A stretch of DNA of 64,000 nt from Methylobacterium sp. 77 (GCF_000372825.1 NZ_KB910516.1:3267825-3331824); one strand, 5' to 3'. Counted from the first letter of the stretch, positions 24,942 to 34,184 are shown. Notes: generated from the letters alone by a model not told the origin. Numbers and translations: made by a program.

Positions 24942-27900
24942 TCAGATATCCCTACGGGATCGAGTATTCGTACTTGTCCGGCGGCGTTCCGCCATCGCGT
25001 CGTCCAGTACCCGAGCCACGTGACGCGCATGGATGCCGAGACCGTCATGGATCTGGTGACGGCAGCTGGTCCCGTCGGCCACGACGAGATCATCGGGGCC
25101 GGCCTTGCGCAGGGCCGGGAACAGCGAGAGCTCGGCCATGGCCAGGGAGACGTCGATGGTCTCGGCGCCGTAGCCGAAGGCCCCTGCCATGCCGCAGCAG
25201 CTCGACTCGATCACCCGCACGTCCAGCCCCGGCACGGCGCGCAAGACCGTCTCCACCGCGCCCATGGCGGCGAAGGCTTTCTGGTGGCAATGGCCGTGGA
25301 GATGCGCCACCCGCCCGTGCTGATCGGCCATGGGCAGCGTGATCCGCCCGGCATCGAGGTCCACCGCCAGCAATTCCTCGAACAGGAAGCTCGCCTTGCT
25401 CAGCTCCCCCGCCTCCGGGCCGGGGAGCAGGGAGGCGAACTCGTCGCGGAAGGTGAGAAGGCAGGAGGGTTCGAGCCCGACGATCCGCGCGCCGGCCCTC
25501 ACGAAGGGCAGCAGCGCGGTGAGCGTGCGGCGCGCTTCCTCGCGGGCCCGGTCGGTCTGGCCGGAGGCGAGATAAGTCCGCCCGCAGCAGAGCGGACGCC
25601 GCCCGCGATGGGGGACGACCCGGTGCAGCCGGTAACCGGCCGCAATCAGCACGCGCTCGGCCGCCTCCAGGTTCTCGCGCTCGAAGGCGCGGTTGAACGT
25701 GTCTCCGAACAGGACGATGTCGCGGACGTCGCCGGCGACGTCCGCGGGATGGGCCGGCTCGCCCTGCTCGACCCAGGGACGGCGCCAGCGCGGCAGGGTG
25801 CGCCGCGCCGAGAGTCCGGCGACCCGCTCGGACAGTCTCGCGAGAGCGGGCAGGCGGTCGCGCAGGTTGAGGAGGGGCGCCAGCCACGCCGCCGTGCCGG
25901 CATAGAGCGGCAACGCCGCCACCAGCCGCTCCTTCAGCGGCAGGCCGTGGCGGGCATGGTAATGGTGCAGGAACTCGACCTTCATCTTCGCCATGTCGAT
26001 GCCGGTGGGGCATTCGCGGCGGCAGGCCTTGCACGAGACGCAGAGATCCAGCGTCCGCTTCATCTCGCGGCTGGTGAAGGCGTCGTTGCCGAGCTGACCC
26101 GAGATCGCGAGCCGCAGGGTGTTCGCCCTGCCTCGGGTGAGGTGCTGCTCCTCTTTCGTGACGCGATAGGACGGGCACATCGCCCCGCCGGCGAGCTTCC
26201 GGCAGGTGCCGTTGTTGTTGCACATCTCGACGGCGCCGCCGAACCCGCCCCATTCCGACCAGTCGAGGGCGGTCGTCTTCGGCTGGCTCACGGCGTAGCC
26301 CGGCTGGAACCGCATCAATGAGCGGTCGTCCATCTTCAGCGGCCGGACGATCTTGCCGGGATTGAGCCGGTTCTCCGGGTCGAACCCGTCCTTGACCTGC
26401 TCGAAGGCGCGGGTCAGGCGCTCCCCGAACATCGGCGCGATGTATTCCGAGCGCGAGATGCCGTCGCCGTGCTCGCCCGAATACGAGCCCTTGAAGCGGC
26501 GGACCTGCTCGCTCACGGCCTCGGCGATGGCCCGCATCCTGGCGACGTCGCCGCCCTGCTTCATGTCGAGGATCGGGCGGACGTGGAGGCAGCCGACGGA
26601 AGCGTGGGCATACCAGGTGCCGCGCGTGCCGTGGCGGGTGAACACCTCCGTCACCGCGTCGGTATAATCGGCGAGATGCTCCAGCGGCACCGCGCAATCC
26701 TCGATGAAGGAGACCGGCTTCGCGTCGCCCTTCATCGACATCATGATGTTGAGGCAGGCCTCGCGCACCTCCCATACCGATTTCTGGCGGACGGGTTCCG
26801 GCACCTCGACCACCGCACCGGCAAAGCCGTGATCGGCCATGCAGGTATCGAGGCGTTCGAGGTCGCGCAGCAACGCATCCCGGTCGTCGCCGGCGAATTC
26901 CACCAGCAGCAGGCAGTTCGGCCGGCCGCGCGTGATGTCGGCGAGCGTCGCCCGGAACAGGGGAATGTCGGCGCCGAGCACGAGCACGTTGTTGTCGACG
27001 AGTTCCACCGCCACGGGGTCGAGATCGACGATGGCCTTCGTCGTCTCCATCGCGGAGCGAAACGAGGGAAAGTGGCAGACGCCCATCACCCGGTGGGTCG
27101 GCAGGCGCGAGAGCTTCAGGGTCACGCTGGTCGTGGCCGCCAGCGTGCCCTCCGAACCGACCAGGAGATGGGCGAGGTTCGGCCGCGCCTCGATCAGCGC
27201 ATCGAGATTGTAGCCGCCGACCCGGCGCTGGACCCGGGGGTAGATCCGCAGGATCTCGTCGCGCTCAGCATCGGCGAGCGCCCGCATCGCGGCGGCGAGG
27301 TCACCGGCGCGCTCCGAGCCGACGACGCCCGTCGCCTCGTTTCCGGTGAGGCCGAAGCCGAAGGGCTCGCCGTCATGGAACAACGCCTCCAGGCTCAGCA
27401 CGTTGTCGCTCATCTTGCCGAAGCGCAGGGAGCGCGCGCCGCAGGAATTGTTGCCGGCCATGCCGCCGATGGTGCAACGAGTCGCGGTGGAGGGTTCCAC
27501 GGGAAAGAACCAGCCATCGGCCTTCACGCGGGTGTTCAGCCGCTCCAGCACCATGCCGGGCTCCACCGTGATGGTGCCTCGTTCCGGATCGTAGGCGATG
27601 ATGCCGTTGAAATGGCGCGAGCAATCGACCACGAGGCCGCGCCCGATGGGCTGGCCGTTCTGCGAAGTGCCGCCGCCGCGCAGGATCACCGGCACATCGT
27701 GCTCGGCCGCGATCTTCAGCGTCGCGGCGATGTCGGCGGCGTTGCGCGGCAGGACCACGCCCGCCGGCATGATCTGGTAGATCGAGGCGTCGTTGGAATA
27801 GCGCCCGCGGGTGAAGGCATCGAATCGCGCCTCGCCGCGCAGAGCCTCGGCGAGACGTCGCGGCAGGCCCGCACCCTGGCGGTTGGCGGCGCGGGGGCTG

Positions 27901-27974
27901 ATCGGCCCCGATCCGGCAGCGGCGGGCGACCCGGCGGGATTCGGGCCGGTGGCGGGCTCAGCCGTGGCGGTCAT
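24942..27974 (-). CDS. FAD-linked oxidoreductase with 4Fe-4S and CCG domains (YdiJ-like)
   Basis: A 1010-residue fusion: FAD_binding_4 (about 60-280; VILRGGGTSQNGQPIGRGLVV), FAD-oxidase C-terminal domain (about 300-560), a ferredoxin-type segment (CNNNGTCRKLAGGAMCPS; CVSCKACRRECPTG) and two CCG motifs (CCGRTYL, SSCCGMAGAFGY). Domain order and length match E. coli YdiJ, a D-2-hydroxyglutarate dehydrogenase-type enzyme of about 1018 residues. Related fusions oxidise D-lactate, glycolate or other 2-hydroxyacids. Divergent from the threonine-aldolase-like gene, with a palindromic site in the shared promoter. Exact substrate undetermined. Confidence 0.9.
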   Translation of the reverse strand: MTATAEPATGPNPAGSPAAAGSGPISPRAANRQGAGLPRRLAEALRGEARFDAFTRGRYSNDASIYQIMPAGVVLPRNAADIAATLKIAAEHDVPVILRGGGTSQNGQPIGRGLVVDCSRHFNGIIAYDPERGTITVEPGMVLERLNTRVKADGWFFPVEPSTATRCTIGGMAGNNSCGARSLRFGKMSDNVLSLEALFHDGEPFGFGLTGNEATGVVGSERAGDLAAAMRALADAERDEILRIYPRVQRRVGGYNLDALIEARPNLAHLLVGSEGTLAATTSVTLKLSRLPTHRVMGVCHFPSFRSAMETTKAIVDLDPVAVELVDNNVLVLGADIPLFRATLADITRGRPNCLLLVEFAGDDRDALLRDLERLDTCMADHGFAGAVVEVPEPVRQKSVWEVREACLNIMMSMKGDAKPVSFIEDCAVPLEHLADYTDAVTEVFTRHGTRGTWYAHASVGCLHVRPILDMKQGGDVARMRAIAEAVSEQVRRFKGSYSGEHGDGISRSEYIAPMFGERLTRAFEQVKDGFDPENRLNPGKIVRPLKMDDRSLMRFQPGYAVSQPKTTALDWSEWGGFGGAVEMCNNNGTCRKLAGGAMCPSYRVTKEEQHLTRGRANTLRLAISGQLGNDAFTSREMKRTLDLCVSCKACRRECPTGIDMAKMKVEFLHHYHARHGLPLKERLVAALPLYAGTAAWLAPLLNLRDRLPALARLSERVAGLSARRTLPRWRRPWVEQGEPAHPADVAGDVRDIVLFGDTFNRAFERENLEAAERVLIAAGYRLHRVVPHRGRRPLCCGRTYLASGQTDRAREEARRTLTALLPFVRAGARIVGLEPSCLLTFRDEFASLLPGPEAGELSKASFLFEELLAVDLDAGRITLPMADQHGRVAHLHGHCHQKAFAAMGAVETVLRAVPGLDVRVIESSCCGMAGAFGYGAETIDVSLAMAELSLFPALRKAGPDDLVVADGTSCRHQIHDGLGIHARHVARVLDDAMAERRRTSTNTRSRRDI

Positions 27975-28074
27975 GATCCATCGTCCTCGTGAGGATGCCG
28001 TAAGCCGGCATCACGGCGATCCGGGTTTCGGCAGGGTGGCGGGATCGCTCCGACCGGCTAAAGTGGTCTGCACG

Positions 28075-28086
28075 AATTGCATGCAA
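28075..28086. promoter_or_regulatory. Candidate GntR/FCD operator, site 1
   Basis: AATTGCATGCA lies here, including the perfect palindrome TTGCATGCAA (28077-28086), in the 126-nt gap between the divergent dehydrogenase and lyase genes. A near-identical copy on the other strand is at 29989-29999. Confidence 0.5.
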
Positions 28087-28100
28087 AACAGGGCCGCCGA

Positions 28101-29147
28101 ATGATCGATTTGTATAGCGACACGCAGACGCGGCCAACGCCCGGCATGCGCGAGGCCATGGCCCGCGCCGAGGTCGGCGACGAGCAATCCGATTCCGATC
28201 CGACGACCCTGGCCCTGTGCGAGCGCGTCGCCGCCCTGCTCGGCAAGGAAGCGGGCGTGTTCATGCCGTCGGGCACGATGTGCAACCTCGCCTCGATCCT
28301 GGTCCAGACCCGCCCCGGCGACGAGATCGTGGTCGACGACCAGTCCCACATCTACAACACCGAGGCTGCGGGCTCGGCCGCCATCGGCGGTGTGTCGGTG
28401 AAGGCCCTGGCGACGCCGGCAGGCGTCTTCACGCCCGAGGCGTTCGAGGCGGCGATCCGCCCTCCGGCTCGCACGGCGCCGCGCTCGGCCCTGGTCTCGG
28501 TGGAGCAGACCACGAGCTTTTCGGGCGGCTCGGTCTGGCCGCTCACCGACATGCGCCGCATCCGTGATCTCGCCCATCACAGCGGCATGAAGGCGCATAT
28601 CGACGGGGCGCGCCTGCTCAATGCCGTGGCTGCCACCGACATCTCCGCCAGGGACTACGCCAAAGGCTTCGACAGCGTCTGGATCGACCTGAGCAAGGGA
28701 CTCGGCTGCCCGGTCGGCGCCGTTCTGTGCGGATCGAAGCACTTTATCGTCGAGGCGTGGCGGTGGAAGTACCGGCTCGGTGGCGCCATGCGCCAGTCGG
28801 GGATCCTCGCCGCGGCCGGGCTCTACGCCCTCGATCACCATGTGGACCAGCTGGAACTCGACAACGCCAATGCCGGCGAGTTGAAGGCCCGCATCACCGG
28901 CGCGCCGGGCCTTACCATCGCGCCCGATGCGGCCCAGTCCAACATCCTGTGCTTCTCGGTGGAGCCGCTGGGCATCACCGCGACCGCCTTCGCCGAGGCG
29001 TGTCTCGCAGAAGATGTGCGTATCCGCGCCATCGGCGCGCATCAGATCCGCGCGACCACCCATCTCGACGTCGACCGGGCCGGCATCCTGACCGCAGCAG
29101 ACGTGATCCGGGCGCAGGCCGCACGGTTTCATGAGGCCTTCCGCTGA
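28101..29147 (+). CDS. Low-specificity threonine aldolase-like PLP enzyme
   Basis: A 348-residue PLP fold-type I enzyme. MIDLYSDTQTRPTPGMREAMA is the typical N-terminus of L-threonine aldolases, which sets ATG 28101 as the start. EVGDEQSDSDPTTLALCERVAALLGKEA, HIDGARLLNA and SKGLGCPVGAVLCG (PLP lysine) follow. It would cleave threonine or a 3-hydroxy-amino acid to glycine plus an aldehyde, or beta-eliminate. It stands beside a glyoxylate-linked aminotransferase, so a role in glycine/glyoxylate supply is plausible. Exact substrate unknown. Confidence 0.85.
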   Translation: MIDLYSDTQTRPTPGMREAMARAEVGDEQSDSDPTTLALCERVAALLGKEAGVFMPSGTMCNLASILVQTRPGDEIVVDDQSHIYNTEAAGSAAIGGVSVKALATPAGVFTPEAFEAAIRPPARTAPRSALVSVEQTTSFSGGSVWPLTDMRRIRDLAHHSGMKAHIDGARLLNAVAATDISARDYAKGFDSVWIDLSKGLGCPVGAVLCGSKHFIVEAWRWKYRLGGAMRQSGILAAAGLYALDHHVDQLELDNANAGELKARITGAPGLTIAPDAAQSNILCFSVEPLGITATAFAEACLAEDVRIRAIGAHQIRATTHLDVDRAGILTAADVIRAQAARFHEAFR

Positions 29148-29154
29148 GCCGCCG

Positions 29155-29913
29155 TCACGATGCGGCGGAGGCGACGTCCGGCGGGCACGCCGTCTCGCGC
29201 CCGGCCGCCGCCCGGCGCTTGTTGCGCAGGTGCCCGAACAGGATGTCACTGAGCTCGTTGCCGGCGCGCCGCCGCAGCGCATCGAGGATTTCCTCATGCT
29301 CGCGCATCGCCTCGCCCCAGCGGTCGCGATTCTCGTCGAGATTGGCCGAGTAGCGCACACGGCGCAGGCGCCCGGCGAAATTGGCGTAGCTCGCCCGCAA
29401 CGGCTCGTTGTCCGCCGCCTGCACGATCCGGTCGTGGATCGCCTGGTTGCAGGCGAAGTAGCCGTGCAGGTCGCGCCGCATGTAGCAGCCGTACATCTCA
29501 TGGTGCAGCCGCTCGATCTCCGCATAGGCGGCGGGCGTGATCTTCTCGCAGGCGAGGCGCCCGGCCAGGGCTTCGAGCCCGCCCATGACGTCGAACAGGT
29601 CCACCAGTTCCTCGGTGCCGAGCTGGCGCACCCGTGCGCCGCGATTCGGCAGGAGCTCGATCAGCCCCTCCGAGGCCAGCACCTTCAGCGCCTCGCGCAG
29701 AGGTGTGCGCGAGATGCCGAAACGCTCGCACAGGATGCGCTCCGGCACCCGCGCACCGGCCGCCAGATTGCCCTCGACGATATAGTCCCTAAGGCGCGCC
29801 AGAAGCTCGCCGTGCAGCGATTTCGCCAGGAACGGGACAGCGGCGGGGCGCGCTCCGTCGCTCGCCGGAGGACCGGTATCGGCGTCGGGTTCGGAGATGG
29901 GGTCAAGCACCAT
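29155..29913 (-). CDS. GntR family transcriptional regulator (FCD domain)
   Basis: A 252-residue DNA-binding regulator. The winged helix is at about 30-95 (LHGELLARLRDYIVEGNLAAG; FGISRTPLREALKVLASEGLI) and the FCD effector domain at about 100-230, with His in HDRIV and REHEEIL as metal/effector residues. FCD-type repressors bind organic acids such as lactate, glycolate or gluconate. It is divergent from the aminotransferase and convergent with the lyase, with candidate operators in both promoters. It probably controls this cluster. Confidence 0.9.
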   Translation of the reverse strand: MVLDPISEPDADTGPPASDGARPAAVPFLAKSLHGELLARLRDYIVEGNLAAGARVPERILCERFGISRTPLREALKVLASEGLIELLPNRGARVRQLGTEELVDLFDVMGGLEALAGRLACEKITPAAYAEIERLHHEMYGCYMRRDLHGYFACNQAIHDRIVQAADNEPLRASYANFAGRLRRVRYSANLDENRDRWGEAMREHEEILDALRRRAGNELSDILFGHLRNKRRAAAGRETACPPDVASAAS

Positions 29914-29988
29914 AATGCGGGCTTACCAGCCGAAAGCGATGCGGTCGAGGATGAATGTTCGCATAATAATGCTTGCCCTCTCAAAAAA

Positions 29989-29999
29989 TGAATGCAATT
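29989..29999. promoter_or_regulatory. Candidate GntR/FCD operator, site 2
   Basis: On the minus strand AATTGCATTCA, matching site 1 (AATTGCATGCA) at 10 of 11 positions. It lies in the gap between the divergent gntR and aminotransferase genes. Confidence 0.5.
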
Positions 30000-30072
30000 T
30001 TCCGCCGCATGCCGCCCCGATCCGTCGATCTCGGGGGGCCACTCCCTTCGACCGGCCATCGCGGAGACACCG

Positions 30073-31248
30073 ATGACGACACGGACCGGACGCCACTTCC
30101 TGCACATTCCGGGCCCCAGCCCGGTGCCAGAGCGCGTCCTTCGCGCCATGGACATGCCGGTGATCGACCATCGCGGACCCGACTTCGCCGAACTCGGCAA
30201 GTCGGTGCTGGAGGGAGCCCAGGCGGTGTTCCAGACCCGCTCACCGGTGATCATCTATCCGGGCTCCGGCACGGGCGCCTGGGAATCCGCCATCGTCAAC
30301 ACGCTGTCGGCCGGCGACCGGGTGCTGATGTTCGAGACCGGCCATTTCGCCACCCTGTGGCGCCAGATGGCGGCGCGCTGGGGCATCGAGGTCGAGTTCG
30401 TCCCCGGCGACTGGCGCCGCGGCGTCGATCCGGAGCGCGTCGAGGCGATCCTGGCCGAGGACCGGGCGAAATCCATCAAGGCGGTGATGGTGGTCCATAA
30501 CGAGACCTCGACGGGTGCGACGAGCCGGATCGCCGACATCCGAAAGGCCATCGACCGCGCCTCCCATCCGGCCCTCTTCCTCGTCGATACGATCTCCGGC
30601 CTCGGCTCGGCCGAATACGCCCATGACGAATGGGGCGTCGACGTCGCGGTGAGCTGCTCGCAGAAGGGCCTGATGCTGCCGCCGGGGCTCGGCCTCGTCG
30701 CCCTGTCGGACAAGGCGCTCGCCGCCGCGAAAACCGCGACGCTGCCCCGCTCCTACTGGGATTGGGAGGACATGCTCAAGCCGAATGCCAGCGGCTACTT
30801 CCCCTATACGCCGGCGACGAACCTCCTCTACGGCCTGCGCGAAGCCATCGCCATGCTGAGAGAGGAAGGTCTGCCGCAGGTCTTCTCCCGCCATCACCGC
30901 CTCGCCGCCGCGACCCGCGCCGCCGTCGAGGGCTGGGGCCTCGAAGTCCTGTGTCAGGAGCCGTCGGACTATTCGCCGGTCCTCACCGCCGTGATGCTGC
31001 CCGCGGGCCAGGATGCCGATGCCCTGCGAAAGCTGATCCTCGAGAAGTTCGACCTCTCCCTCGGCACCGGGCTGGCCAAGCTCAGCGGCAAGGTCTTCCG
31101 CATCGGCCATCTCGGCGAGTGCAACGACCTGATGCTGATGGCGGCGCTGTCGGGCGTCGAGATGGGCCTCAAGGCTGCCGGCGTTCCGCACAGGAGCGGC
31201 GGCGTGCTCGCGGCGATGACCGCCCTGCGCTCCGGCCTCGACGATTGA
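30073..31248 (+). CDS. Serine-glyoxylate aminotransferase-like (class V) enzyme
   Basis: A 391-residue class V aminotransferase. HFLHIPGPSPVPERVLRAMDM near the N-terminus, GSGTGAWESAIVNTL, HNETSTGATSRI, SCSQKGLMLPPGLG (PLP lysine) and KVFRIGHLGECNDLML match SgaA and alanine-glyoxylate aminotransferases. It would convert serine plus glyoxylate to hydroxypyruvate plus glycine, or use alanine as donor. The context is not a serine-cycle operon, since the neighbours are GntR, MFS and CaiB, so I treat it as a paralogue for a catabolic route. CGGAGA precedes ATG 30073. A close SgaA of the serine cycle may exist elsewhere. Confidence 0.87.
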   Translation: MTTRTGRHFLHIPGPSPVPERVLRAMDMPVIDHRGPDFAELGKSVLEGAQAVFQTRSPVIIYPGSGTGAWESAIVNTLSAGDRVLMFETGHFATLWRQMAARWGIEVEFVPGDWRRGVDPERVEAILAEDRAKSIKAVMVVHNETSTGATSRIADIRKAIDRASHPALFLVDTISGLGSAEYAHDEWGVDVAVSCSQKGLMLPPGLGLVALSDKALAAAKTATLPRSYWDWEDMLKPNASGYFPYTPATNLLYGLREAIAMLREEGLPQVFSRHHRLAAATRAAVEGWGLEVLCQEPSDYSPVLTAVMLPAGQDADALRKLILEKFDLSLGTGLAKLSGKVFRIGHLGECNDLMLMAALSGVEMGLKAAGVPHRSGGVLAAMTALRSGLDD

Positions 31249-31504
31249 GGGACGACGCGTCCAGCCGCTCCGACCGGCTGGCGCCGTCGCGCATCGTCCT
31301 TCCGGGACGCGGACGGTGCGCGGCTTTGCACCGCCGGGCTCCCCGGACTTCGGGTTCCCCGACCCGGCCCCGGGATGACGGGGCGCCGAACTCAGCGAAC
31401 ACGAACAAACCGACACCACACGAACCACCAACCGCGCGCGCAGCCACCAGAAAGCTCGGCGATCAGATCGGGCGGCCTCGCACTTCCAACCTGAGGAAAC
31501 CCCG

Positions 31505-32857
31505 ATGACGCCTGCCAATGGACGCGTATCCGCGTCGGAACCTGCTGATGGACGCGTCATCGCGTCGAAACCTGCCAAGCGACGCGTCAGCGCGTCGAAC
31601 ATGGTGCTGTTCCTGCTCTGCCTGATGTATTTCGTCACCTATCTCGACCGGGTGAACATCGCGACGGCGGGCGGCGAGATCATGAAGGATCTCGGGCTTT
31701 CGAATACCCAGTTCGGTCTGATCCTGTCCGCCTTCGCCTACCCCTACGCCATCTTCCAGGTCATCGGCGGCTCGGTCGGCGACAAGTTCGGGGCGCGGCG
31801 CACCCTCCTCGTCTGCGGCCTGATCTGGGCCTCGGCAACGATCCTCACCGGACTCGTGGGCGGCCTCGTCAGCCTGTTCCTCGCCCGCGTGCTCCTCGGC
31901 TTCGGCGAGGGCGCGACCTTCCCCACCGCCACCCGCGCGATGCAGAACTGGACCGCGCCGGGCAAGCGCGGCTTCGCGCAGGGCATCACCCATGCGTTCG
32001 CGCGCCTCGGCAACGCGGTGGCGCCGCCCATCGTCGCCGTCCTGATCTACCAGTTCGGCTGGCGCATCGGCTTCGTCATCCTGGGGGTGGCGAGCTTCCT
32101 CTGGGTCGTGGTCTGGTACCTTTATTTCCGCGATGACCCGGCCGAGCATCCGGCGATCACGCCGGAGGAACTCGCGGTGCTGCCTCCGCCGCGCAAGGTC
32201 GGCGCCAAGCAGAACATCCCCTGGAGCCGCCTGACCATGCGGATGCTCCCGGTCACCTTCACCTATTTCTGCTACGGCTGGACGCTGTGGCTGTTCCTCG
32301 GCTGGCTGCCGAGCTTCTTCAAGCTGAATTACGGGCTCGACTTGAAGAACTCGGCCCTGTTCGCCTCGGGCGTGTTCTTCGCCGGCGTGGTCGGCGATAC
32401 GCTCGGCGGCGTGCTCAGCGACCGTATCCTGAAGAAGACCGGCAACCTCAAGCTCGCCCGGCTCAGCATCATCGTGGTCGGCTTCCTCGGCGCGGCGGCG
32501 AGCCTCACCGGCGTGTTCTTCACCAAGGACCTGACCCTGGTGGCGCTCCTTCTGAGCTCCGGCTTCTTCTTCGCCGAGCTCGTCATCGGCCCGATCTGGT
32601 CGGTGCCGATGGATATCGCGCCGACCTATTCGGGCACGGCGGCCGGGCTGATGAATACCGGATCGGCCGTGGCGGCGATCATCTCGCCGATCGTGTTCGG
32701 GCTCATCGTCGACGCGACGGGAAGCTGGACGCTGCCCTTCGTCGGCTCCATCGGCCTCTGCCTGGTGGGTGCCGGCCTCGCCTTCACCATGCACCCCGAG
32801 CGCCCCTTCGAGGAGGAACCGTCGCTGCCGGTGGGGCGGCCCGTACCGGCGGAATAG
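31505..32857 (+). CDS. MFS transporter (ACS-type, organic anion)
   Basis: A 450-residue major facilitator with 12 predicted membrane segments. YFVTYLDRVNIATAGG at the first helix and GDKFGARRTLLVCGL (loop 2-3 motif) fit the anion:cation symporter family that imports organic acids. The first 32 residues are hydrophilic and consist of three 10-residue repeats (PANGRVSASE, PADGRVIASK, PAKRRVSASN). AGGAAA before ATG 31505 supports this start, although ATG 31601 lies just before the first helix. It follows the aminotransferase on the same strand and is followed by the CoA-transferase. Confidence 0.9.
   Translation: MTPANGRVSASEPADGRVIASKPAKRRVSASNMVLFLLCLMYFVTYLDRVNIATAGGEIMKDLGLSNTQFGLILSAFAYPYAIFQVIGGSVGDKFGARRTLLVCGLIWASATILTGLVGGLVSLFLARVLLGFGEGATFPTATRAMQNWTAPGKRGFAQGITHAFARLGNAVAPPIVAVLIYQFGWRIGFVILGVASFLWVVVWYLYFRDDPAEHPAITPEELAVLPPPRKVGAKQNIPWSRLTMRMLPVTFTYFCYGWTLWLFLGWLPSFFKLNYGLDLKNSALFASGVFFAGVVGDTLGGVLSDRILKKTGNLKLARLSIIVVGFLGAAASLTGVFFTKDLTLVALLLSSGFFFAELVIGPIWSVPMDIAPTYSGTAAGLMNTGSAVAAIISPIVFGLIVDATGSWTLPFVGSIGLCLVGAGLAFTMHPERPFEEEPSLPVGRPVPAE
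31511..31600 (+). repeat. Three 30-bp tandem repeats within the MFS gene N-terminus
   Basis: Units at 31511, 31541 and 31571, each about 30 bp, with CCTGC...GACGCG...CGCGTCG conserved. They encode the three near-identical decapeptides of the N-terminal tail. In frame, so a copy change would lengthen or shorten the tail without breaking the gene. Confidence 0.85.
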
Positions 32858-32865
32858 CGCACCAC

Positions 32866-32896
32866 GCTCCCCTCCCCTCGCGAGGGGGAGGGGAGC
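32866..32896 (+). terminator. GC-rich palindrome between MFS and CoA-transferase genes
   Basis: GCTCCCCTCCCCTCG is followed by CGAGGGGGAGGGGAGC, a near-perfect 15-bp stem with almost no loop (one G bulge), 9 nt after the MFS stop. There is no T-tract. Partial terminator or mRNA-stabilising structure. Confidence 0.45.
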
Positions 32897-32951
32897 CCCA
32901 TGCGCCGGTTTCCATCGACCGCCAGACGACACAACAGAGGAACCGAGCAGG

Positions 32952-34184
32952 ATGGACGAATCCGTGCGCGAAGACGCCACGCCGAGCCGCCCCCTTCCTT
33001 TGGCGGGGATCCGCGTCCTCGACGTGACCCAGGTGATGGCGGGGCCGTTCTGCAGCATGCTGCTCGCCGATCTCGGGGCAGATGTCGTCAAGATCGAGCC
33101 GCCGGGCACGGGCGACCAGACCCGCGGCGCCATGGGGTTCAAGATGAAGGGGCCCGACAGCATGGGTTTCCTCAACATGAACCGGAACAAGCGCAGCCTC
33201 GCCCTGAACCTCAAATCCGATGCCGGGCGCGACCTGCTGCTCGACATGGCCTCCAGCGCGGACGTGCTGGTCGAGAATTACCGGCCCGGCGTGATGGCCC
33301 GGCTCGGCCTCGGCTACGAGGCGATGCGCGCCCGCAATGCGGGGCTGATCTATGCGAGCATCTCGGGCTTCGGCCAGTCGGGCCCCTGGGCGAAACGGCC
33401 CGGCTACGACCTGATGGCGCAGGCGATGTCGGGGGTGATGAGCGTCACCGGCCATCCCGGCGGACCGCCGGTCAAAGCCGGCGTCCCGGTCGCCGATATC
33501 GGCTGCGCGCTGTTCACCGTCTACGCGATCCTGGCCGCCTATATCGGCCGACAGGCCAGTGGCGAGGGCCAGTATATCGACGCCTCCCTGTTCGATGCGG
33601 CCCTGGCCTTCTCGATCTGGGATGTCTCGGAATATTGGGGGACGGGCCGCATCCCGCAGCCGCTCGGCACCTCCAACCGCATGAGCGCGCCCTATCAGGC
33701 GGTGCGCGCCTCCGACGGATACTTCGTCATGGGGGCGACGAACCAGAAGCTCTGGCGCCTGCTCTGCGACGTGCTCGGCCGCGGCGACCTGTTCGACGAT
33801 GACCGCTTCGTCGACATCCCGGCAAGGCTCGCCAACCGCGAGACTCTGATCGAGGAGCTGGAGCGGAGCTTCGCCGCCAAGAGCGCCGAGGAATGGGTCT
33901 CCCTGCTTCTCGACGCCGGCATCCCGGCCGGACGCATGAACACGTACCCGGAGGCGTTCGAGAGCGAGCACGGCCGGCACCGGCAGATGCGCATCGAGGT
34001 TCCCCACCCGATCGAGGGCACGGTGCCGAATATCGGCTTTCCGGTGAAGCTGATGGGCACGCCCCAGCGCGTCCGCACGCACGCCCCCCTGCTCGGCGAA
34101 CACACCGACGACGTGCTGGCGGAATTCGGTCTCTCGGCGGACGAGATCGAGACCCTGCGCTCGCGCGGGGCCTTCGCCGCATGA
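32952..34184 (+). CDS. CaiB/BaiF family CoA-transferase
   Basis: A 410-residue class III CoA-transferase. LAGIRVLDVTQVMAGPFCSMLLADLGADVVKIEPPGTGD is the standard N-terminal block (beyond that length I give only the start). The catalytic Asp sits in KRPGYDLMAQAMSG, and VKAGVPVADIGCALF and GEGQYIDASLFDAAL complete the pattern. It transfers CoA between acyl-CoA and a free acid. Target is not decidable; it fits an organic-acid cluster where the acid is activated, e.g. as malyl-, oxalyl- or mesaconyl-type thioester. The MFS permease precedes it, and a kinase gene lies 475 nt after. Confidence 0.88.
   Translation: MDESVREDATPSRPLPLAGIRVLDVTQVMAGPFCSMLLADLGADVVKIEPPGTGDQTRGAMGFKMKGPDSMGFLNMNRNKRSLALNLKSDAGRDLLLDMASSADVLVENYRPGVMARLGLGYEAMRARNAGLIYASISGFGQSGPWAKRPGYDLMAQAMSGVMSVTGHPGGPPVKAGVPVADIGCALFTVYAILAAYIGRQASGEGQYIDASLFDAALAFSIWDVSEYWGTGRIPQPLGTSNRMSAPYQAVRASDGYFVMGATNQKLWRLLCDVLGRGDLFDDDRFVDIPARLANRETLIEELERSFAAKSAEEWVSLLLDAGIPAGRMNTYPEAFESEHGRHRQMRIEVPHPIEGTVPNIGFPVKLMGTPQRVRTHAPLLGEHTDDVLAEFGLSADEIETLRSRGAFAA

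Noticed and set aside
28101..29147. Calling the lyase beta-hydroxyaspartate aldolase or tryptophanase
   Set aside because: The N-terminus and PLP region match low-specificity threonine aldolases; no motif supports another specific role.
31463..33247. A long minus-strand frame across the MFS and CoA-transferase genes
   Set aside because: Composition is Arg/Glu/Ala-rich without domains; the plus strand genes have full family motifs.
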